Of a stretch of 64,000 nt of DNA, positions 46,228 to 58,930 are shown in pieces. The stretch is from NCBI GenBank assembly GCA_963969495.1, contig OZ018317.1:33543503-33607502 (forward strand), in the 5' to 3' direction. A program made the translations under genes and the position numbers. The stretch's first letter is position 1. Each line of letters opens with the position of its first letter. Under the pieces are notes generated by a model. That model worked only from the letters and a program-made list of their open reading frames with translations. It was not told the DNA's origin and made no database searches. The stretch is from Ceratothoa steindachneri (Eukaryota > Arthropoda > Malacostraca > Isopoda > Cymothoidae).

Positions 46228-47385
46228 CGTGAGAGAATTTCAGGCGATCAGCTTAAATGCTTTGCTTGAATGAGTCTTTTTGGGACTCAGGATGGCCGAG
46301 TGGTTTAAGGCCCTCGCTAACGTTAGGCTGTCCAGCGACGCGGAGGGCGCGTTCGTAACTCGTTTCGCTATTTTTCTTCCTTTATTTTTTCATTGCCCTC
46401 TTTCCTACTCTAAGCTATCTACAATGGTACCCAGACTCGAGAAGCCGTGGAGGAAGAAAATTAGTCCTCTAATAATATTCCCTGATGCCATTCTCCTCAA
46501 TCCCTCAAAATACGCTCCACTTCTAGGAGGGGGCCTGTGTAGCGTGCGTGAAGTTCAGGAGAACGGCTTAAATGTTTTGCTTGAATGAGTCTTTTGGGGC
46601 AACTCAGGATGGCCGAGTGGTTTAAGACTCTCGCTAACGACTGTCCAGCGACGCGGGAGGCGCGTTCGAAGCTCGTTTCGCTACTTTACTGTTATTATTT
46701 TTCTTTGTCCCCTTTCCTACTCAAAGCTATCTACAATGGTGCCCAAGACCCGGGAGGCCAGGGAGGGAGAACATTAGTCCTCAAATAACATTTCATGACG
46801 CCGTTCTCCTCAATCCCTCAAAATACGCTCCGCTTCTAGGAGGGGGCCTGTGTAGCGCATGCGAAGTTCAGGCGAGAGGCTTAAATGCTTTGCTTGAATG
46901 AGTCTTTAGGGGGACTCAGGATGGCCGACTGTTTTAAGACTCTCGCTAAAGGCTGTCCAGCTACGCGGGAAACGCGTTCGAAACTCTTTTCGCTACTTTT
47001 CTTTCTTTATTTTTCTTTGCCCCCTTTTCCTACACAAAGCTACCCACAATGATGCCCAAGACCCGGGATGCCGGGGAGGGAGAAAATTAGTCGTCGAATA
47101 ACATTTCCTGACGCCGCTCTCCGCAATCCCTCAAAATACGCTCCGCTTCTAGAATGGAGCCTGTTTAACGTGCGAGAATTTCAGCTGAGGGTTTTAAATG
47201 CTTTGCTTGAATGAGTCTTTTTTTGTGACTCAGGATGGTCGAGGGGCTTAAGGCTCTCGCTAACGTAAGGCTGTCCATCGACACGAGTAGCGCGTTCGAA
47301 ACTCGTTTCGCTACTTTTCTTTCTTTATTTTTCATTGCCACCTTTCCTACTCTAAGCTATCTACAAGGTCTTGTAAGCACCAGAA
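46228..47385 (+). repeat. Four-unit tandem array of a tRNA-like SINE, about 314 bp per unit
   Basis: Starts of GACTCAGGATGGCCGAG lie at 46284, 46601, 46913 and 47227, so the period is 312 to 317 bp. Each unit has a Pol III A box (TGGCCGAGTGG and variants at 46293, 46610, 46922, 47236), CTCGCTAA in the anticodon position, and a B box (GTTCGAAAC type at 46351, 46664, 46976, 47294). A T-rich tail follows, then AATACGCTC...CTAGGAGG...TGTAGCG. The head resembles a class II tRNA (Ser/Leu), but the acceptor stem does not pair. The fourth unit stops early. I call this a SINE array rather than functional tRNA genes. Confidence 0.85.
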
Positions 47386-48009
47386 GCCTGATCAGACGGT
47401 AGTTGGGATCTACCAAAACCGGCCACTGATCGAGTGCCAAAGACAATCTAAAGGCGATGAAACTGGAGGTAGAATAAAACTACTCTCGGCATAGATGTTG
47501 TATAGGTGAGTGAGATAAACATTGCTGGCAACCGAAGGCAATTTTACGCATAGGTTCCAATATGCGTAGCAATGAAAGACTGAATAATATGTCTAGCAAC
47601 CAGAGTAAAACTTAGACTGGACCAGAGAGAAGTACTCTAGCTATCCCTTAATTAGCTAAGGCGGATGAGTAGTTGTACTACCAAAAGCATCCTTGAAGTG
47701 GATTTACTGAATTATAGCCATAGTTGTGTGTCCAACATTCCTGAATTCGGCTACTTCCCTTCTGCTGGGTGACACAGCCCTGCATCTCTTGTTTTTCCTT
47801 ATTCTCCTAAACTTTATTATATGTTAATTCATTGTATCGAAATATCACAGTACTACATTTAGCCATGGCTCCCAGTCCCCAGTAGGCCTTCAGTGGTCGA
47901 GGGGTCCTAAGAATCTCTGGGTGGGTAGTTATTAGTTGTTTTTGTTGCTTAGCTTGTTGTTGTTGTTGCTGCTGTTGTTACTTTCTAAGATTCTATGTCT
48001 ATTAGTTTT
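47386..48009. other. Spacer with a short GTT/GCT microsatellite
   Basis: No coding frame recognised. A TTGTTGTTGCTGCTGTTG microsatellite lies at about 47955-47980, just upstream of the LINE below. Confidence 0.45.
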
Positions 48010-48020
48010 TGCCAGGCATT

Positions 48021-48590
48021 ATTCTTATTTTGTCTGGTGACATTGAATCTAACCCTGGACCTATCCGTCGTAAATTCTGCAATTTATTCTACTACAACAT
48101 AACATAACATAATTTCACGGATGACAAAATCCACAAGGGCCTATCAAAGGTCATCCGTATCTGTCAAAACCCACCCACTCTCTATGGTAACTTGAGAGAA
48201 CTTTCTGTTGCCTCAACTAAATATGATATTAGCTGCGGCTCTGAGACTCTTGTATCAAATAAGAGACATACCTCAGAACTCCTTTTGCTAAATTTTAATA
48301 AGCCTATGCAATTTCTGGGGAACTCTTTACTTCGAGCGCAAGGCTTGTGTGTATATACTCGAGAAGGATTTAATGCTTCACGTTGTAGTAAGTATGAGTG
48401 TGGATGTCAAGAGATCATGATTATTAGAGTATGCAGCCGTTTTAATTTTTATATTTTTAGCATTTATGGAAACGCCGACTTAGATGACATTACTCGCTTC
48501 ATTTTTATTGGTGATCTGAATGCTCACCACAGAGATTGGCTGAATTCAGTTTCCTTAACCTATCGGCTCAGCCGCATATTTGGTGATTAG
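48021..48590 (+). pseudogene. LINE N-terminus: 2A-like peptide and endonuclease, one stop
   Basis: One frame runs from about 48021 to 48590, interrupted only by TAA at 48105-48107. After ILILSGDIESNPGP it reads RELSVASTKYDISCGSETLV, then SELLLLNFNKP, GLCVYTREGFNASRCSKYEC, FYIFSIYGN and FIGDLNAHHRDWL. These are endonuclease blocks; the GDLNAHH Asp and Asn are present. Between YGNADLDD and ITRFIFIG about 20 residues appear to be lost. Confidence 0.78.
48036..48062 (+). other. 2A-like ribosome-skipping motif GDIESNPGP
   Basis: The nine residues GDIESNPGP match the 2A consensus D(V/I)ExNPGP, preceded by a hydrophobic run ILILS. In 2A peptides the bond between the final Gly and Pro is not formed. 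2A-like motifs are known at the N-terminus of some non-LTR retrotransposons. Here it is intact, although the frame has a stop 14 codons later. Confidence 0.75.
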
Positions 48591-49210
48591 CACCTCAATC
48601 TGCTTTGTTTGGTGTTGGGTCTTCTATTCCTCACTTAATGAAGCCTGATGGTAGTATAACATATCATCCTCTTCATAAAGTCAGCATTCTTGCTGACAGT
48701 TTTAATTCCAAGTAAAGTAGAGAAGAGATTCCGCAGTAAAGCGGTTTGCGTGTGGCTTATAAATTGGCTAATAATAAGTTGAACGTTTCTAATCGTAATT
48801 AGCCAAGGGAATCATGGGCACCATACAAAGTAAGAAATTACTTTGGCAATGAATTGATATTGAATGTATGAAATAAAGGCAGTTCTTCAGAAAGGATATT
48901 AATTCTAAGTTTAAACAAAATATATTTATTTGAGAGATCTAATATTTGAATATCTTAATTGAGGTAATATAATATGGGGAATGCTTAAGTTATTTAGGTC
49001 CTTTAAATTACAAAATTAAGAATCCTTGCAGTACGACAATTATGGTGTTTTGAAAACAGGCTACGTCATTAACAAATGAATAGAAAATGCACTTGAGGGG
49101 GACTTTAAAATTGTGATGATGTTTGTGAGTACAGTTATTAAATAGAAGAATTGGCGATTGATAATTGAAACTATACGATATGTAAATAAATTAGGGATGA
49201 TATGCTGATT

Positions 49211-49410
<200 letters not shown>

Positions 49411-50259
49411 GCTATTGTTTTGGGGGAAATTTATATACAAACTTGTATGGGTGAAACCACTACAGCTGCCCTTACGCTGTCACCCGCTTCCTAGTTTTAA
49501 TACATTTGCCTTCAAATCCTCTGAAAAAAAATCTTTTATCTAACTTGGACGAGTATGAGAAAACTGATCCTATTGGTTTGTTTCCATTAATTTAAAAAAA
49601 AGATCTAGCAGTCAGCTAGCTCCCAAACTGGCTGTTATATTTCGTATTTTAGTTCGTCGGGGGTGATTTCCTGAATGCTGGCGTTCAGGCAACATTACCC
49701 CAATTCCCAAAGGATCATCATCAGCATCTCCATCTCCCGGTGAATAGACGCATTTCCATCACACCGATTTTATCTAAGACTTTTGAACGTCTGCTGTACA
49801 AACGTCTTACTGTATATTTGAGACAGTTTCTTCCAGTGACTCAGTTTGGCATTTAATTCTGTAAAACTTTACTATCAGATTTGAATTTAGACATTGGGCA
49901 CCGTAGAGATGTTGAAGCTCTTTGTATTTTATCTAAAGTAGTGAATGATGTGAATCATCCTCTGCATAAATTTTTGTCGATATTTAATCAACCAGCCAGA
50001 GTTACTAGGTATTCTGATACTGTAAGCATTCGAAATTGGTCGACATTCTACATTTCAATTTTCTAAGTGCTTTTTACCGAGCATATGCAGATTGTGGAAT
50101 ACCTTAGCCACAAATATTGTGACTGTGCTTGATAAGTTTATAAGATTGGCTAATGTCTTTTTGTTGCATAATCGTGGGGCTGTTTAATTATTTTTCTTTT
50201 CTTTCTTGCTGTACTTTGACCTGCACTGACACCTCTTGGTGGTATAATTTCCAAAATTT

Positions 50260-51610
50260 TCAGTATCGCTCTTTGCATGGTCTATAATGATAATAATTTC
50301 TAAAGGGTTCGCCTGTCAAATCCCCCAAGAGGTGTGTAAAAGCGTTTTTATTAAATCCATCGCCTATAATCATCTCAGCTTCAGGCTCTGGAGGTATGGA
50401 CATCAAGGAGTTGTGAGTCCAATATGAGGTCCAAGAAACGGACCTCTGATGCAAGAATAAGAGGCAGATTCCTGAACACTTCGCAATTGGTATAAGTGCA
50501 TATACAGCCTTGATCTTGGTGAGGGAAAATCTAAATCCCTGTTGTACCCCCCCCCCCCCACACACACACCTGTTGTGTACGCCGTCAATCGCCATCTGAA
50601 TGTGGCAAGTAAGAAAATGAGCAGATAAAAGCCAGATCATCAACAAACAAGATCATTCACGCTCCCTCAGGGAGCGAGGAAACTAAACTATTAAGGACCT
50701 CTTCCTCTTAAGCATGAAGTCCGGAGGTCGAGGAGCAACTTTGAATAAGGCCGGATAAGAATCCTGGAAAGCCACAATCATGTAGCTGACGTAGAATGCC
50801 ATACGCGTTGTAGTGACATATGCCGCAATCTCGAAAATACGGCTAGGATATGTTGCTTGCGAGCAAATGTTTATCGTAAAGTATCATCAAACCGAACCAA
50901 TAAGTCCGTGCCACATCAAAAGTGTTAATAGACTTTGGGACTCCAAATACTACAACAACCGTCGGTTAACCATCTTATCCATGAGTTATAGACGAGGTCC
51001 GAGAGGTATGAGAAATTAAGAGATATCTTTTCTTGAAGCTTAATGCTGTGAAGGTCCCTCAGATATTGATTGGTTCCACTCAAGGCCACAGAGGAGGATA
51101 TCTGTGACGTGTACAGGTTTGCAAACTATGGAACTACCAACCTCCAAACCAAGGGCGGTACTACCAGTGTGCTTATTATTCTCCAGACCTGCCTGGTTAG
51201 AAAAGAGGAAGTGATGGTGGAAACGTATTTCCTCCCATATGCAGGACGATCCTAGCGTACGATAGCGAATTGTACGGGTACGGTTCCTGTCGATGTGATT
51301 AGGGGCAATTAGGGATCGGCGATATCGCGCAAGTGCCGTCTGATATGCAGTTATTGCACTCGCACTCTATCTAGTCCACCAAGGAACTGACTTCTTCCTG
51401 GGCAATGAACCCGATCTTGGAACCGAAGACTACGAGCCGCGACCACGAGAGATGTGAAATAACGAACCGTAGAGGCAAAATCTAAAAAGTCAATAATAGA
51501 AGCATTCGTAAAAGAGGCTTCCCTTAAAGTTGCCCAACCGGTTCTTTCAATGTTTGACTTTGGATGGTTGAGGGGTGGGTAAGGCTCAAACACCACGGCC
51601 CGCAGCATAT
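50260..51610 (-). mobile_element. I-clade LINE, endonuclease end and RT, minus strand
   Basis: Reading down from 51610: WATLREASFTNASIIDFLDF and RSL.IPRSGSLP-type text from the endonuclease-RT linker. RT relics follow: MVNRRLLWYLESQSLL, TRQHILAVF, the LPEG...ILFVDDLAF block with an intact VDD, then GFRFSLTKIKAVY. The C-terminal side at 50260-50400 is unreadable. Many stops and frameshifts. The RNase H end expected next is not adjacent but a matching one lies at 45250-46110. Confidence 0.72.
50549..50568. repeat. Poly-C plus (CA)n compound microsatellite
   Basis: A run of about a dozen C followed by ACACACACAC, the same layout as at 6717-6737. It lies inside the RT relic. Confidence 0.9.
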
Positions 51611-52153
51611 TTGGGATGTTCTCAATCCCATGTCAATCATCCAGTAATTTACATTCAACCCCTCCCCCCTCTCTCTGGGAGCTTTTCTTTCTTCAGGGGT
51701 TGGTTCTAGAGAGGCTCTAGCTTCTCGTAGCGAGGAGGGTTAGCCCTGGAGCCCTTAGGAGTCCCCTGGTGCTGCAAACCAGACTTTTAATATACCCCTA
51801 TTACTTTTTCCACTGCCTTTTATTTCCCCCTCTTCTTTCTAGTAGCCCTGACGGTTACCTGTTTTTTTTTCGGACTGATTCTAAATTCTTATTTTATGAA
51901 GGTCGGAGGAGGTGGATATCTCCACCGCCATCGTCTGCCGATGTCCAAGGAGAAATCCATCATTGGCCCCTTTTCTCCGCGTGTAGGAGAACTCGGGGAG
52001 TCTCTTTGGTATAAATATGGTGTAGTTGATCAGGTTCCATTCTTCAAGAGGACATACCGGACGCAACCGAATCGAGAGTTGCAGTAGCGCCGGGCCCTTG
52101 TAGGCCTCCGTGGCGGGAGTTCCAAGAGAGAATGTGAAGTTATTATATTTACA

Positions 52154-53720
52154 ATGGATAGCCATAAAACTAAAACTTCACCTTCTCGTAAGGGTTCTCG
52201 TGCCAAACGTTCTTCAGCTTCCCTTTCAGCCTTCCCTCGCTCGTTGGATCCCCATACCAACGATGCGGATCCAAATTTAGATAATCCCCGCTTTCTGGTC
52301 ATGAGTTCACCATCTGACCCCCCCCCCCCCATCCTCCTTGCAAAAAATGGATGTGTTTGACGTTAATGAATCATTTGAGTCCCACTGTGGTGAACACCGC
52401 CGGATGTGGTCAAGATGTAGTGGTGATATCGTAGTCGAGGTGTCATCTCACTCTCAATACAATCTTGTGAGAAATCTGTCTTCGACGGCGGAGTTCCCCT
52501 AACTGTTTCGCCCCATCCAGGTCTTAATTTTGTCAAATGTGTCGTCCATTCAAACGAATTAAGGGACTACGAACTCACCTGTCTCCAGAGAAAGCTCAGT
52601 ACCCAATGCGTCACACATGTACATAGGGTGACTAAAACTGTAGGCTCTACTAAAGTCCCAACTGCCACATTGATTTTAACGTTCAAACGTCAGGAACTGG
52701 CACAGTTTACTAAAGCTGGGTAGCTTTATGTCACGGTAAGCACCTACGTCGAACTACCCATAATGTTTCTTCAATTGTAATCAATTTAGATATGTTGGTC
52801 GTGCCTGTTGGCAGTACCTTTCCTGCGTGAATTGCAGTTCTGATTACTATGGCCCTGAATGCACCAAAACACCGTGCTGTGCCAATTGCCGTAGTGCCGA
52901 CAGTGCCGCGTCAAAAATATGTCCATTAATCTTATATGAAAAGGAGGTCCTTGCTTTGCGAGACCCTCTGTGTCTGGACATGAGAGAGACTCGCCAACTT
53001 GGCCGTCTCTTCTCAGACGTTTTGCGTGACGCTGGACGAAACCGACCATCACGTTCGAGTTCTGACACGTTTGAAGCATATCATCGCCCATCTACCGCCA
53101 GTGTCAGAAGTATTCGCGATATACCGTCGCATCATTAATTTCACACCGAAATACCTAATGTTGCTCTCCTCTCTCCGGCAGCTCTAGCCGGGACCGCCGC
53201 TCAGGGTGCGACACTTCAAGACATTAGACATTATCTGAAAGAATCTTATATATTCACAAGTGAAGGTTCTTCTACCCGTCCCCGGGACCCAGAGTCTCGT
53301 GGTAAGAGGAAGGACTCCTCACCTGGGTCATGGGCCACCAATAAGCGGCCAGCTTCTGGAATTGGCTCGGCTTAGTCTCGAGAATCTTCAATGGACTCCT
53401 CTCGTTACTGAATATTTTCTGCCCCCCAAGCCCTTCCTGCCCTTCACAGGACTTAGACTCCTTACAGGTCCAGACGATAGCAGAAATTCACCTAGTTCCT
53501 TGTACTTTGACTAAAAAGACTTCTCCACCCACTCACCCTCCTACTCATGATCCGAAGGAAGATGATATTTCAACATCACCAGCCGCGGTTGCTGGATCAA
53601 CCCATCTGACATCGAAAGCGCCCTCGGCCCATGATTCCAGATCTACCGCCTTAAAATCTCTTTTCGACCATCCGTTTTCGCCTAGCTATGCGTCCCAGTT
53701 ATAGGTATGGGCTCGGCCAG
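52154..53720 (+). pseudogene. I-clade LINE ORF1 with CCHC knuckles, decayed
   Basis: Starts MDSHKTKTSPSRKGSRAKRS at 52154, stops after the C run near 52318-52330, then continues in other frames (GDIVVEVSSHSQYNLVRNLS at about 52420-52490). A knuckle region lies at 52820-52920: FPACVNCSSDYYGPECTKT-like text, then CCANCRSADSAASKICPLIL and YEKEVLALRD. The frame at 52827-53138 covers it. A Ser/Pro-rich end follows (53260-53704). Nucleic-acid binding is the usual role. Damage is extensive, including the poly-C tract. Confidence 0.72.
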
Positions 53721-53903
53721 TTCCTCGAAACCACCGGACATACCCTCTGTCACTGCTCCTTCCACGATCTCTTGCCCAGCTATAGCAGGCTCTTAGTCCC
53801 CCACGCTCTTTGGGATGCACTTCAAACTTAACCTCAGCCACAAAAGAGAAAAAGATATCTACTGTGGTATCTAACCATCCCACGTAATATCCTCCATTTT
53901 ACA

Positions 53904-56900
53904 ATGGAATTGTCAAGGCGTTCTTCCCAAGTGGGAAGAACTCAAAGTTCTTTTGACGACTCTCCACCCGCTGTTATTTGTCTCCAGGAGAACAAACTGG
54001 GTACCCGTTTTTCGTATTGCTCCTGTCGGGGTGTCAGTTATGGCTTCGCCATCCCACCATGTATTTCCCCTCTCCCTTCACACTACCCACAAAGCTGTTG
54101 CCGTGAGGGTTTTTCTTACGAGGCTTTTTACTGTTTGCTCTATTTATTTCCTTCATTCTTTACGCATGTCAAGATCCGACCTTTTAGAACTTGTAGATCA
54201 GTTGCCTTCCCCGTTTTTATTACTCGGAGATTTTAATGCCCGTCACTTATATTAGGGCGAAATCAGTCGGAATGCCAAAGGCAGTGTTTTACTCTCTCTT
54301 TGAGTTTTAAACACCGACGATTTTACCTCTTATCATGCCCAGACGAATTCATTTAGTTGCGTTGACTTGTCTCTCTGTTCCCCGGATTGCCAACTAATTT
54401 CCGATGGTCAGCCCTTGATGACCTCCATGGGAGTGACTACTTCCCTATAAAACTTGTCGGTCGTTCATCTTAGCCCTCATACAAACATGGGCCCTGCCGA
54501 TTGTGAAGGCTTCCGAGAGGAGTCTTTCACAAGTTCCACTCTGGGGACCTTCAATGATGTGGACGCGATAGTAGAGCATTTTACATCGATTATCTACAAC
54601 GAAACCACGCACACACCTTTCCACAGAGGCGACCCGTAACGGATCGCTCAAACGTGCCTCAGTGGACCTAGGAGTATGCGACAGCCGTCAGACGCTACAA
54701 GTTAGCTCATGTCTGATTCCGGCGGAACCCAACCTTGTGCAATAAGGTTGACCGAAACCGAGCTCAGGCGCTTGGAAAAAGAACCCTTCGTGAGGCTCGC
54801 CGAACTTCTTGGCGCCGCTATGTTTCATCAATTTCCTCTATAACCCCTACCGCAAAGATCTGGAAGAGAATTAACAAGATTAGGGGTTTTTATGCCGGCC
54901 AGAATACCCCACACTCAATCTACAGGGATCCTTAGTGAATGACAGTCTGGTGATCAGCAACGCCTTAGCCGACCATTTCCGTGCCGTCAGCAGTGTCAGC
55001 CGTTACAATAAGGCTTTTCTAGCCTATAAATCAAACGAAGTCTCATTCTCTCAATTTTACAACAAAATCTAACCTTCGGTATAATGCCCTATTCTCCATC
55101 CAAGAGTTGCGTAGGGCATTGTTCCTTTGTAGATCCACTTCTCCTGGACTTGACGGGATCCATTTTGATATGATTCGGCACCTCCATCCACACAGTCATT
55201 TTCTTACTTGACTTGTGCAATCTTATATGGGAGAAGGGTTTTTACCCATCATCATGATGTGTTGGGATTGTCCTTTCCTTTGTCAACTCGGGAAGGGACG
55301 GGTTGGACGAGGATCACTACAGCCCTATAGCTCTTACCAGCTGTCTGAGTAAGTTGCTAGAGAAGATGGTGTTGGTGCACCTAAACTGGTTCCTAGAAAC
55401 CAATCAATTACTGTCTCCATTTCAGTGCAGTTTTCTCAATGGTCATAATACCCTTGACCTCTCAGTGAGTTTCGAAGGATCGGTCCAGAAAGCCTTCTCG
55501 GTAAATCACCCAAGCCTTGGCCATATTCTTCGACATTGAGAAAACCTACAATACAATATGGATAAATCGTTTTAAAGCAGCTATATGTTTGGGGTATGAG
55601 AGGTTTTTTACCGTCTTTTATTCAGTTTCTTAGTATCTCGATCCTTAATGGTGCGTGTTGGAGACACCTACTATGACCTGCAACCCCAGGAAGAGGGAGT
55701 TCCTCAGGGCAGCGTTTTACTCGTAAGTGTTTTATGTTTTGTAATAGCAATCAAGGATATCATTTCTTCTTTCCCAGAAGGTGTATCAGCAACCCTATTC
55801 GTCGATAACTTGGCATTATATTTGTCTTCGCCTCGCCTACCATCAGCAGCACGTCGGCTGCAACTGGCAGTCGATGCAGTTTCGAAAAGTGCACAACATA
55901 GGGGATTCCGCTTTTCCACGAGCAAAACTAAGGCAACGTATTTCCACCGGGGTAGAGGGGCTTTTTTTCCGCCACCTATTTCCCTACAGTGTAGATATAG
56001 TGTTCGTCTCTCTAAGTTTCGGTTTCTGGGCGTAACTCTTAATCCCGAGCTATCCTGGTTACCACACCTACACCGACTGCGGGCTCCAGACATCTTGAAA
56101 GTCCTCTTCCACACGTCTTGGGCAGTAATCGCTAAACACTATGGTTACTATACACTGCCCTCGTCCAACCCAAATTTGCTCATAGTCTTGGCCATCAGCC
56201 CTTTAAATGCTGAACCCCATTCCAAACCTCGGAGTTCGTCTCTCCAGTGGAGCCTTCCGCTCTTCTCCCGTCGTCTTTACTGTGAGAGTGGGGTGCTCCC
56301 CTTGCCCTATCATCGACTCCAAATCTGTATGCGATACCTCTGCCATGTGCAACAGGCCGTCTTTATCCCGCACCTTGAACCTCTGGATATATAATCTCTC
56401 CAATCTAGGTGCTGTAAAGGACCTTGCCCTTCCGTCGTCGTCGTCTTCTAGTTGGCGTGCTTCACCTCCCACAGTTTGTACCAGCATGTGGACCCTTGCT
56501 TCCTTAAGAGCCTGTTCATGCGACCTCACATATACAACACTGCCAGATATACGCGGATGTTTCCAAGTCAGACAGTGGCGTGGGTGCTGCAGCCACCTAC
56601 TCAGGAGAGTTTTTAACTTTGTATTTGCCGCTGAACTCTCAGCCATCCCTTTAGCTTTTAGACTGATCAAAATTTTACCTTTTAAGGATTTCATCATTTT
56701 CTCCGACTCTAGGAGCGTTTTACAAGCAATTCGCTCTTTTGATGCTTCCTATCCATTAGTCACAGAAATCTGCAACTGGCTGGTCCAGATTGCAGCCCGA
56801 TACCGAGTTTTATTTTGTTGAGTTCCCGGCATGTAGGTGTCCTTGGCAACGAGAAGGCTGATCAGCTGGTCCGTTCAGCCTAATTTGTCCCCCAGGGTAA

Positions 56901-57293
56901 TTACAATGCCTTTTCGAGATTTTTTTTTTTGCCTTATAAGAAAATATATTTTTTATTTGTGGCAGGACGAATGGGATGGATATTGATCATTTATATTATA
57001 TAAAATCATAGTCTGTTCGCTCTTGGCCCTCGAACCTTCAGAGTCTACGGTACTTAGAAGTGGCCCTTTGCCGCCTAAGCAATCGGCCACACAAGACTTA
57101 CCCACACTCATCTTATCTGAGTGGTACTCGAATCATCTCTTGCTGCAGTTTTTGTGGTGGGTACCAATCGGTCGCCCATCTTCTACTAGAATCCCCTCAT
57201 TTCGCCACTCTCAGGCCATCCTGTTTCCCCGACCCTTTTAACAATCCCTCGCCTGTCCCGCCTTCGTTTCCTTCTGGCAGAGAAATCTTTTAA
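53904..57293 (+). pseudogene. I-clade LINE ORF2: endonuclease, RT, RNase H; inactive
   Basis: The endonuclease starts ILQWNCQGVLPKWEELKVLL (about 53892), with VICLQENKLG, RMSRSDLLELVDQLPSPFLL and LGDFNARH. RT: YSPIALTSCLSKLLEKMVL (55303-55539), LVHLNWFLETNQLLSPFQC, EEGVPQGSVLLVSVL and FVDNLALYL at 55648-56394. The catalytic VDD reads VDN here, so RT is dead even apart from frameshifts. RNase H: FKDFIIFSDSRSVLQAIRSF (about 56680-56740). C-terminus: LSGTRIISCCSFCGGYQSV and AHLLLESPHF (57060-57293). Confidence 0.85.
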
Positions 57294-57380
57294 ACCCTTA
57301 TTTTTTTTATCACATAAGTCTTTTTCCCTCTTTTATAACTAATTTGCCTAGTTTTATTTGCGCTACCATTTAGAATCCAC

Positions 57381-57738
57381 TTGGATTGGGCAGCTGCCCA
57401 ACTGATTCCTTCCTTAAATCCATTCAAAGTCGGAAGGGCAATCAGGGAAACAAATAGAGAGGTTTAAGCAATGTCAAAATCGATTCAATAAAACGACTCT
57501 GGGTGTTACATAGCAAATCGCTCGAAAGTGGGTTCTTTGCATTAAAATCGCCTAAATTGAAAAGGGCGGCGGGAGCTGATATAGAAGGTATAAAAAATAG
57601 GTACGTATAAGACCCTCACCATTGGGGACTACGAGGGAACATATCGAATAAAACCTAGAGAGAAAAACACGCTCCGTCACCGTCTACAAAAAAAAAAGTA
57701 TTAGTACCTAGTTGTAAGAGGGTGGAAAATTGGGTTTC
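57381..57738. other. Spacer, nothing recognised
   Basis: No coding or RNA feature supported. Confidence 0.4.
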
Positions 57739-57890
57739 GCAATTTTCGTAGCAGGAAGGCGAGAAATATCGCAGCAAGGGCGAGAAATTTCGTAGCGGGA
57801 AGGGCGAAAAATTTTGTAGTAGGAAGGGTGAGAAATTTCGTAGCATGAAAGGTGAAAAAGTTTCGTAGTTGGAGAAGGAGAAATGGGGAG
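57739..57890. repeat. Minisatellite, unit about 24-25 bp, 5 to 6 copies
   Basis: Units of the type TCGTAGCAGGAAGGGCGAG followed by AAATT repeat with small changes. On the minus strand the units read (N)FSPF.LR, giving the frame at 57655-57942, which is a repeat artefact. Confidence 0.88.
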
Positions 57891-58930
57891 GGGGAGGCGG
57901 ATAAAAGTCCAGTTCGCAGTCAACGAGAGGGATCATCCTCATCTCCGACGAAAAGGAAGGAGGAGCCCGTTCTCAGGGAGCAGTCTCCACTGGCTAGATG
58001 GGGACATTCAGATAATACCTTCTGTCATTGGTAATATCAATCTTTATCGATAACTTTGATATTTCGAAGGGCAAGTTTCATTAATTAATCTGTACTAACT
58101 CGGGTAATTAATTGATAGCATTTCTCACATAGGAGTAAAAAGTATATTTTCGTGCACCATAGATAGACATGTATCGTTCTTGCTCGTTTCGGAGTCAATT
58201 TAAGACTGGTAAAAAGATGTTGTCAGTCCTGATGTCTGGTCGACAGGGCCCAACAACTTCACCAGCCGGAAGCGCTAATTTCACTGGGCTAGATCCTAGC
58301 TTGCCATGATAGATAGGCGTTACAGGTGGGAGGAAAGACGCGAGCTTACTGTAATGTTGATTTTTTTTTCAGATTTGTTGTAATGACGGTATTCTTATAC
58401 TTTGTTCACCGATTATAGCCCCGTATAATGTATTCTGGTATAATTACAACTTGCCATTCTGTTTCAGACTGAAATTTATCAATGATCTTATGTAGTAAAC
58501 TTTGTGGCTAAAATTTCGTGGATTTATTCTACGGTTTTTGAATTATAATCGCTCAAAATATTTTCATATAATTATGAGTCTTAGTGTACTATTTTAGTCT
58601 GTCGTCTTTACTACTATATCAATTTTACTTTAATACATTTTGTCCTCACGCGTCATTCAATAATGAATAATAATGTTCCAGACATTAGTATCGCAATGAT
58701 AAGTAGCTTGGTGATCTTTAAAGCGAAAAAGCATAGTTCTCTGCACTCAGACTCGTGACAATTGTTACGAGATTCATTTTCTTATTCATGTTGAAAAACT
58801 TGTAGGAAGGGCGATAAAAAAAAATAAACGGAGCAAACGGAGTTGCGAATACCTTCCAGTGTCCCTGGCCCCAGGTGCGTCGGTCATCTTTAGTCGTTAA
58901 AAAAGCAGCTTATAAGCCTCCCGCGTGCCA

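Larger units (their letters stand above)
51640..57380 (+). mobile_element. I-clade LINE, nearly full length, plus strand
   Basis: A leader (51640-52153) is followed by ORF1 with zinc knuckles (52154-53720), then ORF2 with endonuclease, RT, RNase H and C-terminal finger (53904-57293). A short 3' end follows. The order and sizes match the I clade. All ORFs are broken. Confidence 0.85.

Noticed and set aside
46284..46380. Functional tRNA-Ser or tRNA-Leu gene
   Set aside because: A and B boxes and the D-arm fit, but the acceptor stem strands do not pair and the T stem is imperfect in every unit. Four diverged units in a 314-bp period fit a SINE better.
56203..56697. 164-codon minus-strand ORF
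   Set aside because: Antisense shadow of LINE ORF2; the sense strand carries RNase H motifs.
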